A stretch of DNA of 58,437 bases, from assembly GCF_024653915.1 (NCBI RefSeq), contig NZ_JANLGY010000024.1, positions 1 through 58,437 on the forward strand, in the 5' to 3' direction. This stretch comes from Sulfuricaulis sp. (GTDB lineage: Bacteria > Pseudomonadota > Gammaproteobacteria > Acidiferrobacterales > Sulfurifustaceae). Under the pieces are notes generated by a model that was not told the DNA's origin, made no database searches, and was given only the letters and a program-made list of their open reading frames with translations. Position numbers and translations under genes: made by a program. Positions 26,372 through 36,249 of this stretch are shown here, in pieces (the stretch's first letter is position 1; each line of letters begins with the position of its first letter).

Positions 26372-26854
26372 CTAAACGATACTTTGTGTAGCGGCTGATG
26401 CCGCCAGTTTTTGCAGGTCTTTGAGGACATTGAGCGGGTAGCGTTGTCCGGAGAGATAATCGTTCAGGCAGCGCTCCACCTGTGGACTGCGGTGACGCGC
26501 GCGTTCGGCGCGGATCTCTTCCGGACTCAGCCACAGTGTGCGCACGATGTCATGGTCGAGTGCTCGGCTTGCTTCATGGTGCGTCACGTGTCCGATGAAG
26601 GCGAAGCGCAGGTAGGTGGTGCCCTTGGCGGGATGTTGCCAGCGGTAGACGCCGAGCAGTGATTCTGGTGTGAAGTGCCAGGCGGTTTCTTCCAGCGTTT
26701 CACGCACCACGGCGTCCAGCAGGCTTTCGCCTTCGTCGAGATGACCGGCCGGCTGGTTGAGCACGAGTTGGCCGTCGGCCTTTTCCTCGACCAGCAGGAA
26801 TTTTCCGTCACGCTCGATAATCGCCGCGACCACAACATTCGGTTTCCAGATCAT
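26372..26854 (-). CDS. nudJ: Nudix hydrolase, NudJ-like
   Basis: A 160-residue Nudix pyrophosphohydrolase. The Nudix box is GHLDEGESLLDAVVRETLEE plus TAW, carrying the metal-binding REtlEE core; the usual glycine near its end is alanine (EETAW for EETGW), a mild departure. The N-terminus KPNVVVAAIIERDGKFLLVEE and QPAGH match NudJ, which in E. coli removes phosphate from HMP-PP and other diphosphates. Position between mnmA and rluE supports the orthology. Confidence 0.88.
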   Translation of the reverse strand: MIWKPNVVVAAIIERDGKFLLVEEKADGQLVLNQPAGHLDEGESLLDAVVRETLEETAWHFTPESLLGVYRWQHPAKGTTYLRFAFIGHVTHHEASRALDHDIVRTLWLSPEEIRAERARHRSPQVERCLNDYLSGQRYPLNVLKDLQKLAASAATQSIV

Positions 26855-26866
26855 GAATCAACCTTA

Positions 26867-27412
26867 TCAAACTTGCGCATCGGCTTCACGCCATTGCCCC
26901 GGCGTCAGACCCTCAAGGGTGAATCGACCGATGGCATAACGCACCAGACGCAGCGTTGGAAAACCCACGGCGGCGGTCATGCGCCGCACCTGACGGTTAC
27001 GACCTTCGGTCAGCGTGATTTCAAGCCACGCAGTCGGTATCGATTGGCGAACTCTTATTGGCGGATTTCGCGGCCAAAGCGCGGGTTCCGCGATATGTTG
27101 GACCTTCGCCGGCTGTGTACTTTTGTCGTCGAGGATGACGCCACGACGCAGCCGTTCCACTGACGCCTCGTCCGGCTCGCCCTCCACCTGCACCCAGTAG
27201 GTCTTGGGCAGCTTGTAACGCGGATCGGAAAGGCGCTGCTGGAGTTTGCCGTCGTCGGTGAGCAGCAGCAATCCTTCGCTGTCCCGGTCGAGCCGCCCGG
27301 CGGGGTAGACGCCGGGAACTTTGATATAGGTGGCGAGCGTTTCACGCCCGGTGCTGTCGGTAAACTGCGTCAGCACACCGTAGGGTTTGTTAAAGAGAAT
27401 CAGCCGGGGCAT
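26867..27412 (-). CDS. rluE: 23S rRNA pseudouridine synthase RluE
   Basis: A 181-residue member of the RsuA/RluB/RluE group without an S4 domain. The catalytic aspartate is D42 in [30 protein letters not shown] and [12 protein letters not shown] are the family C-terminal blocks. In E. coli RluE modifies U2457 of 23S rRNA. It diverges from icd as in E. coli. Confidence 0.93.
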   Translation of the reverse strand: MPRLILFNKPYGVLTQFTDSTGRETLATYIKVPGVYPAGRLDRDSEGLLLLTDDGKLQQRLSDPRYKLPKTYWVQVEGEPDEASVERLRRGVILDDKSTQPAKVQHIAEPALWPRNPPIRVRQSIPTAWLEITLTEGRNRQVRRMTAAVGFPTLRLVRYAIGRFTLEGLTPGQWREADAQV

Positions 27413-27461
27413 GGCAGAAGTTTAACGCAGCGCGACGTGGCATCGTACCGGCTCGATCTGA

Positions 27462-27470
27462 TGATAGAAT
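27462..27470 (+). promoter_or_regulatory. Candidate extended -10 promoter of icd
   Basis: TGATAGAAT is an extended -10 (TG, one base, TAGAAT) 26 bp upstream of the icd start. The -35 region is not recognisable. Confidence 0.4.
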
Positions 27471-27496
27471 GCACAGCAGTTTTCCCGGAGCAGATC

Positions 27497-28750
<1,254 letters not shown>

Positions 28751-28763
28751 CTAATGTAATCTT

Positions 28764-29186
28764 TCAGAACGCGGACGAACGCAGACATTTAAGGAACCTC
28801 TGATTTATTAATTTCTGACGCTAAGTCGCAAAGACGCAAAGATTATTCAGAGAACCTCTAAAAATCGCTTCTCATGTAGGTTGGGTCAAGCCGCGCCAGC
28901 GGCGGACCCAACACAATTTCGCCTGGAGCGAAATTGTGCGCACACAGTGCGCCCGAAGGGCGAGCCACAAGGATGTGGCGAGTCAAAATCATACTGTTCG
29001 GCGGGTTTCGCTTCGCTCAACCCACCCTACATTTGAATTATTAGAGGTTCCCTTCAGTTATTTTTCCGAGTTTTTCTTTGCGCCTTCGCGTCTTTGCGTC
29101 AAATAATCATATTTAATCAGACCTTCCTTAATCTGATAGACGCGGATTCTTCGAAATGGACTGCTTGATCTGCGTTTATCTGCAGC
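28764..29186. repeat. Nested palindromic insertion complex
   Basis: The gap between icd and cspD is layered. Outermost are GAACGCGGACGAACGCAGAC (28767-28786) and its loose inverse near 29138-29185. Next come TTTAAGGAACCTCTGATTTA (from 28788) against TTTAATCAGACCTTCCTTAA (29112-29131). Then hairpin arms of CGCAAAGA tandem repeats (28817-28841 and 29076-29100). At the centre is a complete 203-bp MITE-like copy. The order implies successive insertions into pre-existing palindromes. Confidence 0.7.
28850..29052. repeat. 203-bp MITE-like palindromic element, copy 2
   Basis: Same length, ends and interior as the element at 10108-10310, in the same orientation, with about seven single-base differences. 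One end reads GAGAACCTCTAAAAA instead of GGGAACC; the other is a perfect TTATTAGAGGTTCCC. It sits in the loop of the CGCAAAGA-arm hairpin. Confidence 0.85.
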
Positions 29187-29191
29187 CCCGG

Positions 29192-29219
29192 AAAAAACAA
29201 ACCCGGCACATGGCCGGGT
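29192..29219 (-). terminator. Rho-independent terminator of cspD
   Basis: On the minus strand ACCCGGC (29213-29219 complement) pairs with GCCGGGT around a 5-nt loop and is followed by TTGTTTTTT, a textbook intrinsic terminator 27 bp after the cspD stop. Confidence 0.85.
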
Positions 29220-29245
29220 CGCAAAACTTCAAACGGTAGTAACGA

Positions 29246-29455
29246 TTACTTGGATAGGGAACGTATGTGGGAAGCTTGGGGGCCCTTGGGACCTTCCTGA
29301 ACTTCAAACTCGACCTGCTGACCCTCTTTGAGGGTCTTGTACCCTTCCATTTCTATTGCAGAATAATGCGCGAAGACATCATCGCCGCCATCTGTGGGTG
29401 TAATGAATCCATAACCCTTGCTGGCGTTAAACCACTTCACGGTACCTAGCGTCAT
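29246..29455 (-). CDS. cspD: Cold-shock domain protein, CspD-like
   Basis: A 69-residue single CSD protein binding single-stranded nucleic acid. RNP1 is KGYGFI and RNP2 is DVFAHYSAI. The [20 protein letters not shown] end resembles CspD of Pseudomonas, which also lies between icd and clpS. In E. coli CspD inhibits replication in stationary phase; whether this one does is unknown. AGGAGGGG lies 5 nt upstream of the start. It is divergent from clpS. Confidence 0.88.
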   Translation of the reverse strand: MTLGTVKWFNASKGYGFITPTDGGDDVFAHYSAIEMEGYKTLKEGQQVEFEVQEGPKGPQASHIRSLSK

Positions 29456-29754
29456 ACATCCCCCTCCTGCTGCGGCAACCGCCGCTATCCTTCAGTTTGC
29501 TGATACCACACCCGCCTCCTGCAAGTGCCTGAGTAAAGGCGCAGCTCGGTCATCATCCTTCTTTTTTTAGGCAAGTCAAGCAAGCCCCCTCCGGGCGCTG
29601 TAACACCGGCCAGCGGCCCGGAAAATCCCGGATGAACCTCAAATTTCATGCCACTTTTTCAGGGGTTGAATTTTCAGACTTGGGTCGCACAATGTACTTG
29701 AATTTGCCAGACAGGACGCGGGTTCCCGTAATGAATTGGTGTAACCTTTAAGGT
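29456..29754. promoter_or_regulatory. Divergent control region between cspD and clpS
   Basis: About 300 bp with no gene. The best clpS promoter I see is TTGCCA (29704-29709) with CGTAAT (29727-29732), 17-bp spacing, moderate quality. A T-run (29572-29578) near the centre and GC-rich inverted segments around 29590-29630 may shape the cspD leader. Confidence 0.3.
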
Positions 29755-30072
29755 ATGAGCGACAAGCCTCAACATTCTCTCGAAGGTCCGGTCGTCCAGG
29801 AGGCGAAACCCCGGCTCCAGAAGCCGCAGCTGTACAAAGTCATACTGCTGAACGACGACTATACTCCAATGGAGTTCGTCGTAATTATTCTGGAACGGTT
29901 TTTCGTCAAGAGCAGGGAAGATGCGACCCGCATCATGATGCATGTGCATCAGAAGGGAATAGGGATATGCGGGATTTACATCCGTGACATTGCGGAAACC
30001 AAGGTGCGTCAGGTGCTGTCGTATGCCCAGGAACATCAGCACCCGTTGCAGTGCACCATGGAGCCTGAATAA
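29755..30072 (+). CDS. clpS: ATP-dependent Clp protease adaptor ClpS
   Basis: A 105-residue adaptor that binds N-terminal Leu, Phe, Trp and Tyr and delivers those substrates to ClpAP. The flexible tail (1-25) is followed by [17 protein letters not shown], whose NDD/YTPM residues shape the N-degron pocket, and [13 protein letters not shown]. It precedes clpA by 60 bp. The start has only a weak AAGG very close to the ATG. Confidence 0.96.
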   Translation: MSDKPQHSLEGPVVQEAKPRLQKPQLYKVILLNDDYTPMEFVVIILERFFVKSREDATRIMMHVHQKGIGICGIYIRDIAETKVRQVLSYAQEHQHPLQCTMEPE

Positions 30073-30132
30073 GGGGAAGATTTTCTAACAGGGACGATTT
30101 TTGATGAGGGGCCAGTGCCCGGAGGCGGTGCC

Positions 30133-32397
30133 ATGTTGTCGCAAGAACTAGAGTTTTCATTGAACAGCGCGTTTCAAGGCGCGCGTGAAAAGCGCCACGA
30201 GTTCATCACCGTGGAGCACCTGCTGGCGGCGCTGCTCGACAACCCCTCCGCGGCACGCGTGCTGCGCGCCTGTGGCGGCAACATCGAAGAACTGCGTCGC
30301 AGTCTGAGCGCCTTTCTCGAGGAAAACGTCCCCAAGCTTGCCGCCGGAAGCAAGATCGACACCCAGCCCACCATCGGTTTTCAGCGCGTTATCCAGCGCG
30401 CGGTACTGCACGTCCAGGGCGTGGGCAAAAAGGAAGTCACCGGCGCCAATGTTCTGATCGCCATTTTCGGCGAGAAGGAATCGCATGCCGTCTATTTTCT
30501 GCACAAGCAGAACATCAGCCGTTTCGACGTGGTGAATTTCGTGTCGCACGGAATTTCCAAGGTACCGGGCGAAAGTCAGGGTGATCTGCCTGCCTCCGAA
30601 GATACCGAGGAGGGCGCTTCCACCACTGAAAAAAGCCCCCTCGATGTTTTCTGCATCAATCTCAATGAACAGGCGCGGATGGGTAAAATCGATCCGTTGA
30701 TCGGACGCGACCGCGAAGTGGAGCGCACGATCCAGGTGCTGTGCCGCCGCCGCAAGAATAATCCACTGTACGTCGGTGAAGCCGGCGTGGGTAAAACGGC
30801 GATTGCCGAAGGCCTGGCCAAGAAGATCGTGGACGGCGAAGTGCCGGAGGTGCTGATGCACAGTACCATTTACGCGCTCGACATGGGTTCCTTGCTGGCG
30901 GGCACTAAATACCGCGGCGATTTCGAAAAGCGCCTGAAGGCGGTGTTGCAACAGCTCAAGAAACAAGAGAACACGGTCCTGTTCATCGATGAAATTCACA
31001 CTATCATCGGCGCAGGCGCCGCATCGGGTGGTGCGATGGATGCCTCCAACCTCCTGAAGCCGGTGCTGGCCTCGGGCGACCTCAAGTGCGTCGGCTCGAC
31101 CACCTATCAGGAATACCGCAACATCTTCGAGAAGGATCGTGCGTTGTCACGCCGCTTCCAGAAGATTGATGTCACCGAACCCTCGGTGGAGGAAACGGTG
31201 GAAATCCTGCGCGGCCTCAAGATCCGATTTGAAAATCACCACGGCGTGCGTTATACGCAGCAGGCGCTGCGTTGTGCCGTGGAGCTTTCGCACCGTTACA
31301 TCAATGACCGGCACCTGCCGGACAAGGCCATCGACGTGATCGACGAGGCCGGCGCGAGCCAGCATCTGCTGCCGCCGAGCCGCCGCAAGAAAACCATCGG
31401 CGTGCATGACATCGAGGATATCGTCGCCATGATGGCGCGCATCCCGCCCAAGACGGTTTCCACCTCGGATCGCGAGGCGCTCAAGACGCTCGAGCGCGAC
31501 CTCAAGATGGTGGTGTTCGGTCAGGACGACGCCATCGAGGCTTTGGCGACCGCGATCAAGATGTCGCGCTCAGGTTTGGGCCATCCGGAAAAACCCGTCG
31601 GCTCCTATCTTTTCGCCGGACCCACGGGCGTCGGCAAGACCGAGGTCACGCGCCAGTTGGCGCACATTCTGGGTCTGGAGCTCATCCGTTTCGACATGAC
31701 GGAATACATGGAGCGGCATACCGTGTCGCGCCTGATCGGCGCACCACCCGGTTATGTCGGTTTCGATCAGGGCGGCCTGCTGACCGAGGCCATCGTCAAG
31801 CATCCGCATTCGGTGCTGCTCATGGATGAAATCGAAAAGGCGCATCCGGACGTGTTCAACCTGCTGTTGCAGGTCATGGACCACGGCACGCTCACGGATA
31901 ACAACGGACGCAAGGCAGATTTCCGTAACGTCATTCTGGTGATGACGACCAACGCGGGTGCTGAGCGCCTGAGCCGGTCGAGTATTGGCTTTACCCAGCA
32001 GGACCACGCCGGTGACGAGTTGCAGGAGATCAAGCGTTTGTTCAGTCCCGAGTTCCGCAACCGGCTGGATGCGACCATCCAGTTCAAGCCGCTGGATGAG
32101 ACGACCATCTCGCATGTGGTGGACAAGTTCATTCTCGAGCTGGAAGCGCAGTTGGCAGACAAGCATGTCACGGTCGAGCTGGACAATGCCGCACGCGCCT
32201 GGCTCGCCAAGCACGGCCACGATCCGGCCATGGGCGCGCGTCCGATGTCGCGGTTGATCCAGGAGAAGGTCAAGAAGCCACTCGCCAATGAGCTGCTCTT
32301 TGGCAGCTTGGCCACGGGCGGGCATGTGAAGGTGACGGCCGACGACAAAGGACTGTCATTCGATTTTGTTACCGCGGCTGACAAGACCCCGGCCTGA
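30133..32397 (+). CDS. clpA: ATP-dependent Clp protease ATP-binding subunit ClpA
   Basis: A 754-residue Hsp100 unfoldase (E. coli 758). Residues 1-145 form the N-domain that docks ClpS. The first AAA module has Walker A GEAGVGKT and Walker [10 protein letters not shown]; the second has GPTGVGKT and [17 protein letters not shown] ClpP-binding IGF/IGL-type loop is expected after the second AAA. GGAGG precedes ATG 30133. clpP is not in the window. A strong terminator follows. Confidence 0.97.
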   Translation: MLSQELEFSLNSAFQGAREKRHEFITVEHLLAALLDNPSAARVLRACGGNIEELRRSLSAFLEENVPKLAAGSKIDTQPTIGFQRVIQRAVLHVQGVGKKEVTGANVLIAIFGEKESHAVYFLHKQNISRFDVVNFVSHGISKVPGESQGDLPASEDTEEGASTTEKSPLDVFCINLNEQARMGKIDPLIGRDREVERTIQVLCRRRKNNPLYVGEAGVGKTAIAEGLAKKIVDGEVPEVLMHSTIYALDMGSLLAGTKYRGDFEKRLKAVLQQLKKQENTVLFIDEIHTIIGAGAASGGAMDASNLLKPVLASGDLKCVGSTTYQEYRNIFEKDRALSRRFQKIDVTEPSVEETVEILRGLKIRFENHHGVRYTQQALRCAVELSHRYINDRHLPDKAIDVIDEAGASQHLLPPSRRKKTIGVHDIEDIVAMMARIPPKTVSTSDREALKTLERDLKMVVFGQDDAIEALATAIKMSRSGLGHPEKPVGSYLFAGPTGVGKTEVTRQLAHILGLELIRFDMTEYMERHTVSRLIGAPPGYVGFDQGGLLTEAIVKHPHSVLLMDEIEKAHPDVFNLLLQVMDHGTLTDNNGRKADFRNVILVMTTNAGAERLSRSSIGFTQQDHAGDELQEIKRLFSPEFRNRLDATIQFKPLDETTISHVVDKFILELEAQLADKHVTVELDNAARAWLAKHGHDPAMGARPMSRLIQEKVKKPLANELLFGSLATGGHVKVTADDKGLSFDFVTAADKTPA

Positions 32398-32420
32398 TTT
32401 TTCGGGCATGAAAGCAGTCG

Positions 32421-32450
32421 ACGGCGCGTATTTACGCGCCGTTGTTTTTT
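32421..32450 (+). terminator. Rho-independent terminator of clpS-clpA
   Basis: ACGGCGCGTA (32421-32430) and TACGCGCCGT (32433-32442) form a perfect 10-bp stem, followed by TGTTTTTT. Only the plus-strand side has the T-tract. Confidence 0.9.
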
Positions 32451-32471
32451 CTGCGTTAGCCTGCAGTAAAG

Positions 32472-32690
32472 CTAGCGGGCGCGGAAAGTAATCCGGCCCT
32501 TGGTGAGATCGTAGGGGGTGAGTTGCACGGTGACGCGATCGCCGGTGAGGATGCGGATGTAGTTCTTGCGCATCTTGCCCGAGATATGGGCCGTCACGAT
32601 GTGTCCGTTGTCCAGCTTGACCCGGAACAGGGTGTTGGGAAGGGTTTCGGTGATGGTCCCTTCCATCTCAATATGTTCTTCTTTCGCCAC
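32472..32690 (-). CDS. infA: Translation initiation factor IF-1
   Basis: A 72-residue OB-fold protein that binds the A site of the 30S subunit during initiation. [20 protein letters not shown] and the [20 protein letters not shown] end are nearly invariant in the family. It lies next to the clpA terminator, convergent with clpA, as in Pseudomonas. Confidence 0.97.
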   Translation of the reverse strand: MAKEEHIEMEGTITETLPNTLFRVKLDNGHIVTAHISGKMRKNYIRILTGDRVTVQLTPYDLTKGRITFRAR

Positions 32691-32796
32691 GCAATTCCTT
32701 AGTGTGATTTCATCGGCGGCGTATGATGCCGCAGTCGTGCGAAGGCGTAAAGCAATTTCAGGAGCAGTCCGGCCGGGACTGCTGCTGAGGGCAGGA

Positions 32797-33051
32797 TCAG
32801 ATCACGCGTTCACGCTGGCGGGCGTGGCCGGCGCAGACATCGCTTGGCAACCAGGCCACGTAGGGATGCACGGCCTCCGGGCTGATAATGATCTGCATCA
32901 TCAGAAACCGGGAAACCTCCTCCTGACCTTGCATCTCCGGCAGACACTCCAGGAGTTTTTGGTAATGCCACTGGTTCAGGTAGAGCAGGTTTGGATGGAG
33001 CGCGTGTTCGCGGTGATAGTACTCGATGAGTCGATAGAGAAAGCTGAGCAT
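32797..33051 (-). CDS. Small hypothetical protein between infA and bpt
   Basis: An 84-residue, probably soluble and helical protein ([38 protein letters not shown]). It contains no domain I recognise. ATG 33051 gives a compact protein; the frame is open to an ATG at 33093, and neither start has a strong Shine-Dalgarno. It is on the same strand as bpt and infA, so may be cotranscribed in the N-degron/translation cluster. Its conservation in relatives would decide whether it matters. Confidence 0.55.
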   Translation of the reverse strand: MLSFLYRLIEYYHREHALHPNLLYLNQWHYQKLLECLPEMQGQEEVSRFLMMQIIISPEAVHPYVAWLPSDVCAGHARQRERVI

Positions 33052-33128
33052 GGATTTCGCACCCCGACCGGATGAACCGGCCTTATGCCCCATAAGGGAT
33101 GCAATGGGCGTGCCAGCTGGGCGGTAAT

Positions 33129-33863
33129 CTACGAGCCAGTGCGCGTGTGGGGGCTGTCCAGATTAACCCAGTGACCCTGAAGAAAGGCTTCCAGCGGGCG
33201 GTAGTGGCCCTTGTACGCCATTTTCTGACATTCCCTGATCCAGTAACCCAAATAGAGCCACGGCAGTTGTTGCTCGCGGGCGTGTTCTATCTGCCACAGC
33301 ACGGCGTAGATGCCGAGGGCGCGGCGCTTTGGGCCTGGATCGAAAAAGGTATACACCGCCGAGAGCCCATCCGGAAGCATGTCGGTCACCACGACTCCCA
33401 GGAGTTTCTGATTCAGTCGCATTTCGTAAAAGACGGTGTGGATATGACGCGATCCGAGAAAGTTCAGGTATTTCTGCGGATCGGGATCGTCCATGCCTCC
33501 GCCCGGATGACGCGAGGACTGGTACCGTTGATACAGTTCAAAATGTTCTTCCTGGAAGAGCGGTGGGCGCGCCATCACGGACAGATCCTGATTGCGTCTC
33601 CAGATGCGCCGTTGGCCGCGATCTGGCCGGAAACGATTCACCGGAATGCGCACCGGAATGCAGGCGTTGCATTCGCGGCAATGCGGGCGGTAAATGAGAT
33701 CACCGCTGCGCCGGAAACCAAGGCGCATGAACCCGGCATACTGGCGGCTGTCGAGCGGTTGGCGCGGATCGAGAAATAGCGAGGTGGCGGTGCGTCCGGG
33801 CAGGTAACTGCACGCGTGCGGCATTGAAAGAAAAATTTCCGGAGGTTTATGTGGGCTCGTCAT
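33129..33863 (-). CDS. bpt: Aspartate/glutamate leucyltransferase (bacterial ATE/Bpt)
   Basis: A 244-residue aminoacyl-tRNA-protein transferase that attaches leucine from Leu-tRNA to proteins starting with Asp or Glu, creating a ClpS substrate. The N-terminal [16 protein letters not shown] and [17 protein letters not shown] cysteine block, then the GNAT-like [21 protein letters not shown] and [17 protein letters not shown], are the ATE signature. It overlaps aat by 4 bp (ATGA), so the two transferases are co-translated. Confidence 0.93.
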   Translation of the reverse strand: MTSPHKPPEIFLSMPHACSYLPGRTATSLFLDPRQPLDSRQYAGFMRLGFRRSGDLIYRPHCRECNACIPVRIPVNRFRPDRGQRRIWRRNQDLSVMARPPLFQEEHFELYQRYQSSRHPGGGMDDPDPQKYLNFLGSRHIHTVFYEMRLNQKLLGVVVTDMLPDGLSAVYTFFDPGPKRRALGIYAVLWQIEHAREQQLPWLYLGYWIRECQKMAYKGHYRPLEAFLQGHWVNLDSPHTRTGS

Positions 33864-34645
33864 GGCCTGGCCGGTGGATGACTCCCTGTAAGTATTGCCG
33901 GATCCGCCTCGAAGCGCCAGTGGCCCGGATGGCCGTGTTGTTGAAGCGCCCGTTCCAGCCGTTCCATGAAGTCACTGCGACGGATCTCATGCGCGCCCAA
34001 GCTGGACAGATGCGCCGATGGCAGTTGGCAATCAACCAGGTCAAAATTCCAGTGTTCAAGTTGCCGAACGAGATGCACAAACGCCACTTTGGAAGCGTCG
34101 GCTTCACGGCTGAACATGGATTCACCGAAAAAGACGCCGCCCAGAGCGACGCCATAAAGCCCGCCGACAAGTTTCCCGTCAAACCAGGATTCCACGGAAT
34201 GCGCCAGTCCGCGTTCGTGCAGCATGCAATAGGCCTCGATCATTTCCGGCGTGATCCAGGTGCCATGCCCGATACGCTCGCTTCGGTCGCTCCCGGCATC
34301 CTGCCTCTCGCGACACTTGTACTTCCCTGTACATCGAGGTTGGGCGCAGGAAGAGATGACTTCGCGGAAAGATTTATCCAGCGTCACCTCGAATTTTTTC
34401 TGGCGCAGTGTTTTGCCCAGGCTGCGCGAAACACGCAGTTGCGACGGGAACAGCACGGCGCGCGGATCGGGCGACCACCACAGTATCGGCTGGTCCGGGT
34501 TGTACCAGGGGAAAATGCCGTGGCGATAGGCTTCCAGCAGTCGCTCGGCGCGTAGATCACCGCCGACCGCCAGCAGGCCCTCGGGCGAGGCCAGCTCTAC
34601 CGGCGGGAAACGCAGATCGGTCGATCCGGGCTTGAGGACAAACAT
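33860..34645 (-). CDS. aat: Leucyl/phenylalanyl-tRNA-protein transferase with in-frame insertion
   Basis: A 261-residue L/F-transferase that adds Leu or Phe to N-terminal Lys or Arg for the N-degron pathway. [20 protein letters not shown] (residues 44-63) and [20 protein letters not shown] are the family signatures. Residues about 105-126 (34268-34333) are an extra 22-residue hydrophilic stretch between SSCAQPR and HGTWITPEM, where E. coli Aat runs straight on. Its DNA carries TGTAC/GTACA and other palindromes, so it looks like an in-frame repeat insertion into a surface loop. The rest of the protein is intact and probably functional. Confidence 0.92.
   Translation of the reverse strand: MFVLKPGSTDLRFPPVELASPEGLLAVGGDLRAERLLEAYRHGIFPWYNPDQPILWWSPDPRAVLFPSQLRVSRSLGKTLRQKKFEVTLDKSFREVISSCAQPRCTGKYKCRERQDAGSDRSERIGHGTWITPEMIEAYCMLHERGLAHSVESWFDGKLVGGLYGVALGGVFFGESMFSREADASKVAFVHLVRQLEHWNFDLVDCQLPSAHLSSLGAHEIRRSDFMERLERALQQHGHPGHWRFEADPAILTGSHPPARP
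34268..34333 (-). repeat. Palindrome-bearing 66-nt insertion inside aat
   Basis: On the minus strand it begins TGTACAGGGAAGTACA (5-bp arms, 6-nt loop), continues through GCGAGAGGCAGGATGCC and ends with GGGAGCGACCGAAGCGAGCG. The length is a multiple of three with no stop. The composition resembles dispersed intergenic palindromic repeats rather than the flanking gene. Confidence 0.6.
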
Positions 34646-34662
34646 GGTTCAATAAGTTTTTG

Positions 34663-34754
34663 AAACCACAGATGGACACGGATAAACACAGATAAAAGAA
34701 TGCAACGATCGCCCGATTTTTTCATCAGTGTTCATCTGTGTTCATCCGTGGTTA
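34663..34754. repeat. Hairpin with tandem-repeat arms (CACAGATAAA type)
   Basis: The left arm holds three 10-nt repeats of the form CACRGATRRA (34666-34694). The right arm (34722-34754) is their near-perfect inverse. It lies between aat and the DUF482 gene and contains that gene's last codons and stop. Confidence 0.7.
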
Positions 34755-35901
34755 CGGTCTGGTTTTTAAACGGCACATGCTCGTTCAGTTCGTTTACATA
34801 TGAATCCACATCGAGGCGTTCCCGGGCGAGGTAATCTGCCACGGCGCGACTGAATTCCGGGTGCGTCAGCCGGTGCGCTGAGCGTGTCACTACCGGTGTG
34901 AACCCGCGCGCCAGCTTGTGTTCACCCTGCGCCCCGGCCTCGAAGGAGCGCAGGCCCTGGATAATGCTGTATTCAATGGCAGTGTAATAGCAGGTTTCAA
35001 AATGCAGGCTGTGAAATTCACCCCGGCAGCCCCAATAGCGCCCGTACAATGTTTCGGCGCCGCGCAGATTGAGTGCGCCGGCAATGTATTCGTGGTCCTT
35101 GCGCGCCAGCACCAGAACGACCTGATCCCGCATCGTTTCACCCAGCCGGTGGAATAACTCGCGCGTCAGATAGGCGTAGGCGTCGTGCGCGCGAATCGTC
35201 GAGACATAGAATTCGTAGAAGATGTCCCAATGCGCGGAAGTGATGGAAGCGCCTGTCAGCACTTCCATGATTATACCCGCCTCTTGCACATGACGGCGTT
35301 CGCGTTTGATTTTTTTGCGTTTCTCCGCCGTGAAGCTGGACAGAAAATCATCGAAATCGCGATACCCCGGATTGGACCAGTGAAACTGAAAGCCGGTGCG
35401 CAGCAGGTGACCCTCTGTTTCAAGCAAATGCGCGTCTTCATCCGTCACGAACAGCCAATGGAGTGATGACGCGCCTATTCCCTGCATGTGTCGTGTGGCG
35501 CCTTGTATCAGCTCGTTCTTTATTTTTGCCGATTTGGTACCGGTTGCCACGAGCAATCTCGGGCCACCAACCGGTGTGAACGGCACACCGACCACGAGCT
35601 TGGGATAGTATTTTTCGCCCGCCTGCGCGTAGGCATTGGCCCAGGCCCAGTCAAAGACATACTCGCCATAGGAATGATGCTTCAGGTACATGGGCGCTGC
35701 GCCCAACAGCCGGCCTTGCAGCGGACCTTCTTCGTAAACCACAAGATGCTGCGGCAGCCAGCCGGTTTTCGGGCAGACACAGTCGGTGGTTTCCAGCGCT
35801 GAGAGAAATTCATGACGCAGGAACGGATTGGCATCGCCAACCAGGGCATTCCAATCGATGGCGGGAATTTTCTCCAGGCAATCTACGACATTGACGTGCA
35901 T
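34732..35901 (-). CDS. DUF482/COG3146 family GNAT-like protein
   Basis: A 389-residue cytosolic protein of the COG3146 group, described as putative peptidoglycan-related acyltransferases with a duplicated GNAT/FemX-like fold. Characteristic phrases are WNALVGDANPFLRHEFLSALE (residues about 17-37), MYLKHHSYGEYVFDWAWANAY, VPFTPVGGPRLL, SSLHWLFVTDED and FEAGAQGEHKLARGF near the C-terminus. No enzymatic activity is established. The final residues (TVTTDEHR and stop) are encoded by the arm of an intergenic hairpin repeat, so the native tail has been replaced. Confidence 0.82.
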   Translation of the reverse strand: MHVNVVDCLEKIPAIDWNALVGDANPFLRHEFLSALETTDCVCPKTGWLPQHLVVYEEGPLQGRLLGAAPMYLKHHSYGEYVFDWAWANAYAQAGEKYYPKLVVGVPFTPVGGPRLLVATGTKSAKIKNELIQGATRHMQGIGASSLHWLFVTDEDAHLLETEGHLLRTGFQFHWSNPGYRDFDDFLSSFTAEKRKKIKRERRHVQEAGIIMEVLTGASITSAHWDIFYEFYVSTIRAHDAYAYLTRELFHRLGETMRDQVVLVLARKDHEYIAGALNLRGAETLYGRYWGCRGEFHSLHFETCYYTAIEYSIIQGLRSFEAGAQGEHKLARGFTPVVTRSAHRLTHPEFSRAVADYLARERLDVDSYVNELNEHVPFKNQTVTTDEHR

Positions 35902-36249
35902 CCCTTCATTCTAAACGTGCGCGTCCGGGCATGCATCAGACGAAATCATCACGCTCACTATGGATCAGACGCGCCTGATTGAAAACCGCGAACGTGATGT
36001 GTCTTTACCTGTCTCAAGGGCCTAATCATGCATGCTTGGGCTGCTGAATGGGCGCTTGTCTGTGACGGGTTTGCCGCGGTAATCCGACTATCCGGGCAGT
36101 CAGGAATATTTTCTTGAGACCGTCAACTGGACCCTCCATGTAACGTTCAGGTTTGGACAGGTAACTGCTTTCCCGTCACAATGACAGCTTGCCATCTGCC
36201 TGCAGAATGTCCTGAGACAGACGCAGCCCCGAAAGTCGTCGAAATCCAC
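35902..36249. promoter_or_regulatory. Control region upstream of the efflux operon
   Basis: About 350 bp without a gene. The best promoter candidate for the operon is TTGGAC (36153-36158) with CACAAT (36177-36182), 18-bp spacing. An in-frame ATG at 36181 is possible but the signal peptide starts at 36250. Confidence 0.3.

Noticed and set aside
28751-29245. A small RNA gene as the explanation for the icd-cspD palindromes
   Set aside because: The structure is explained by nested repeats, and the central part recurs at 10108 between unrelated genes.
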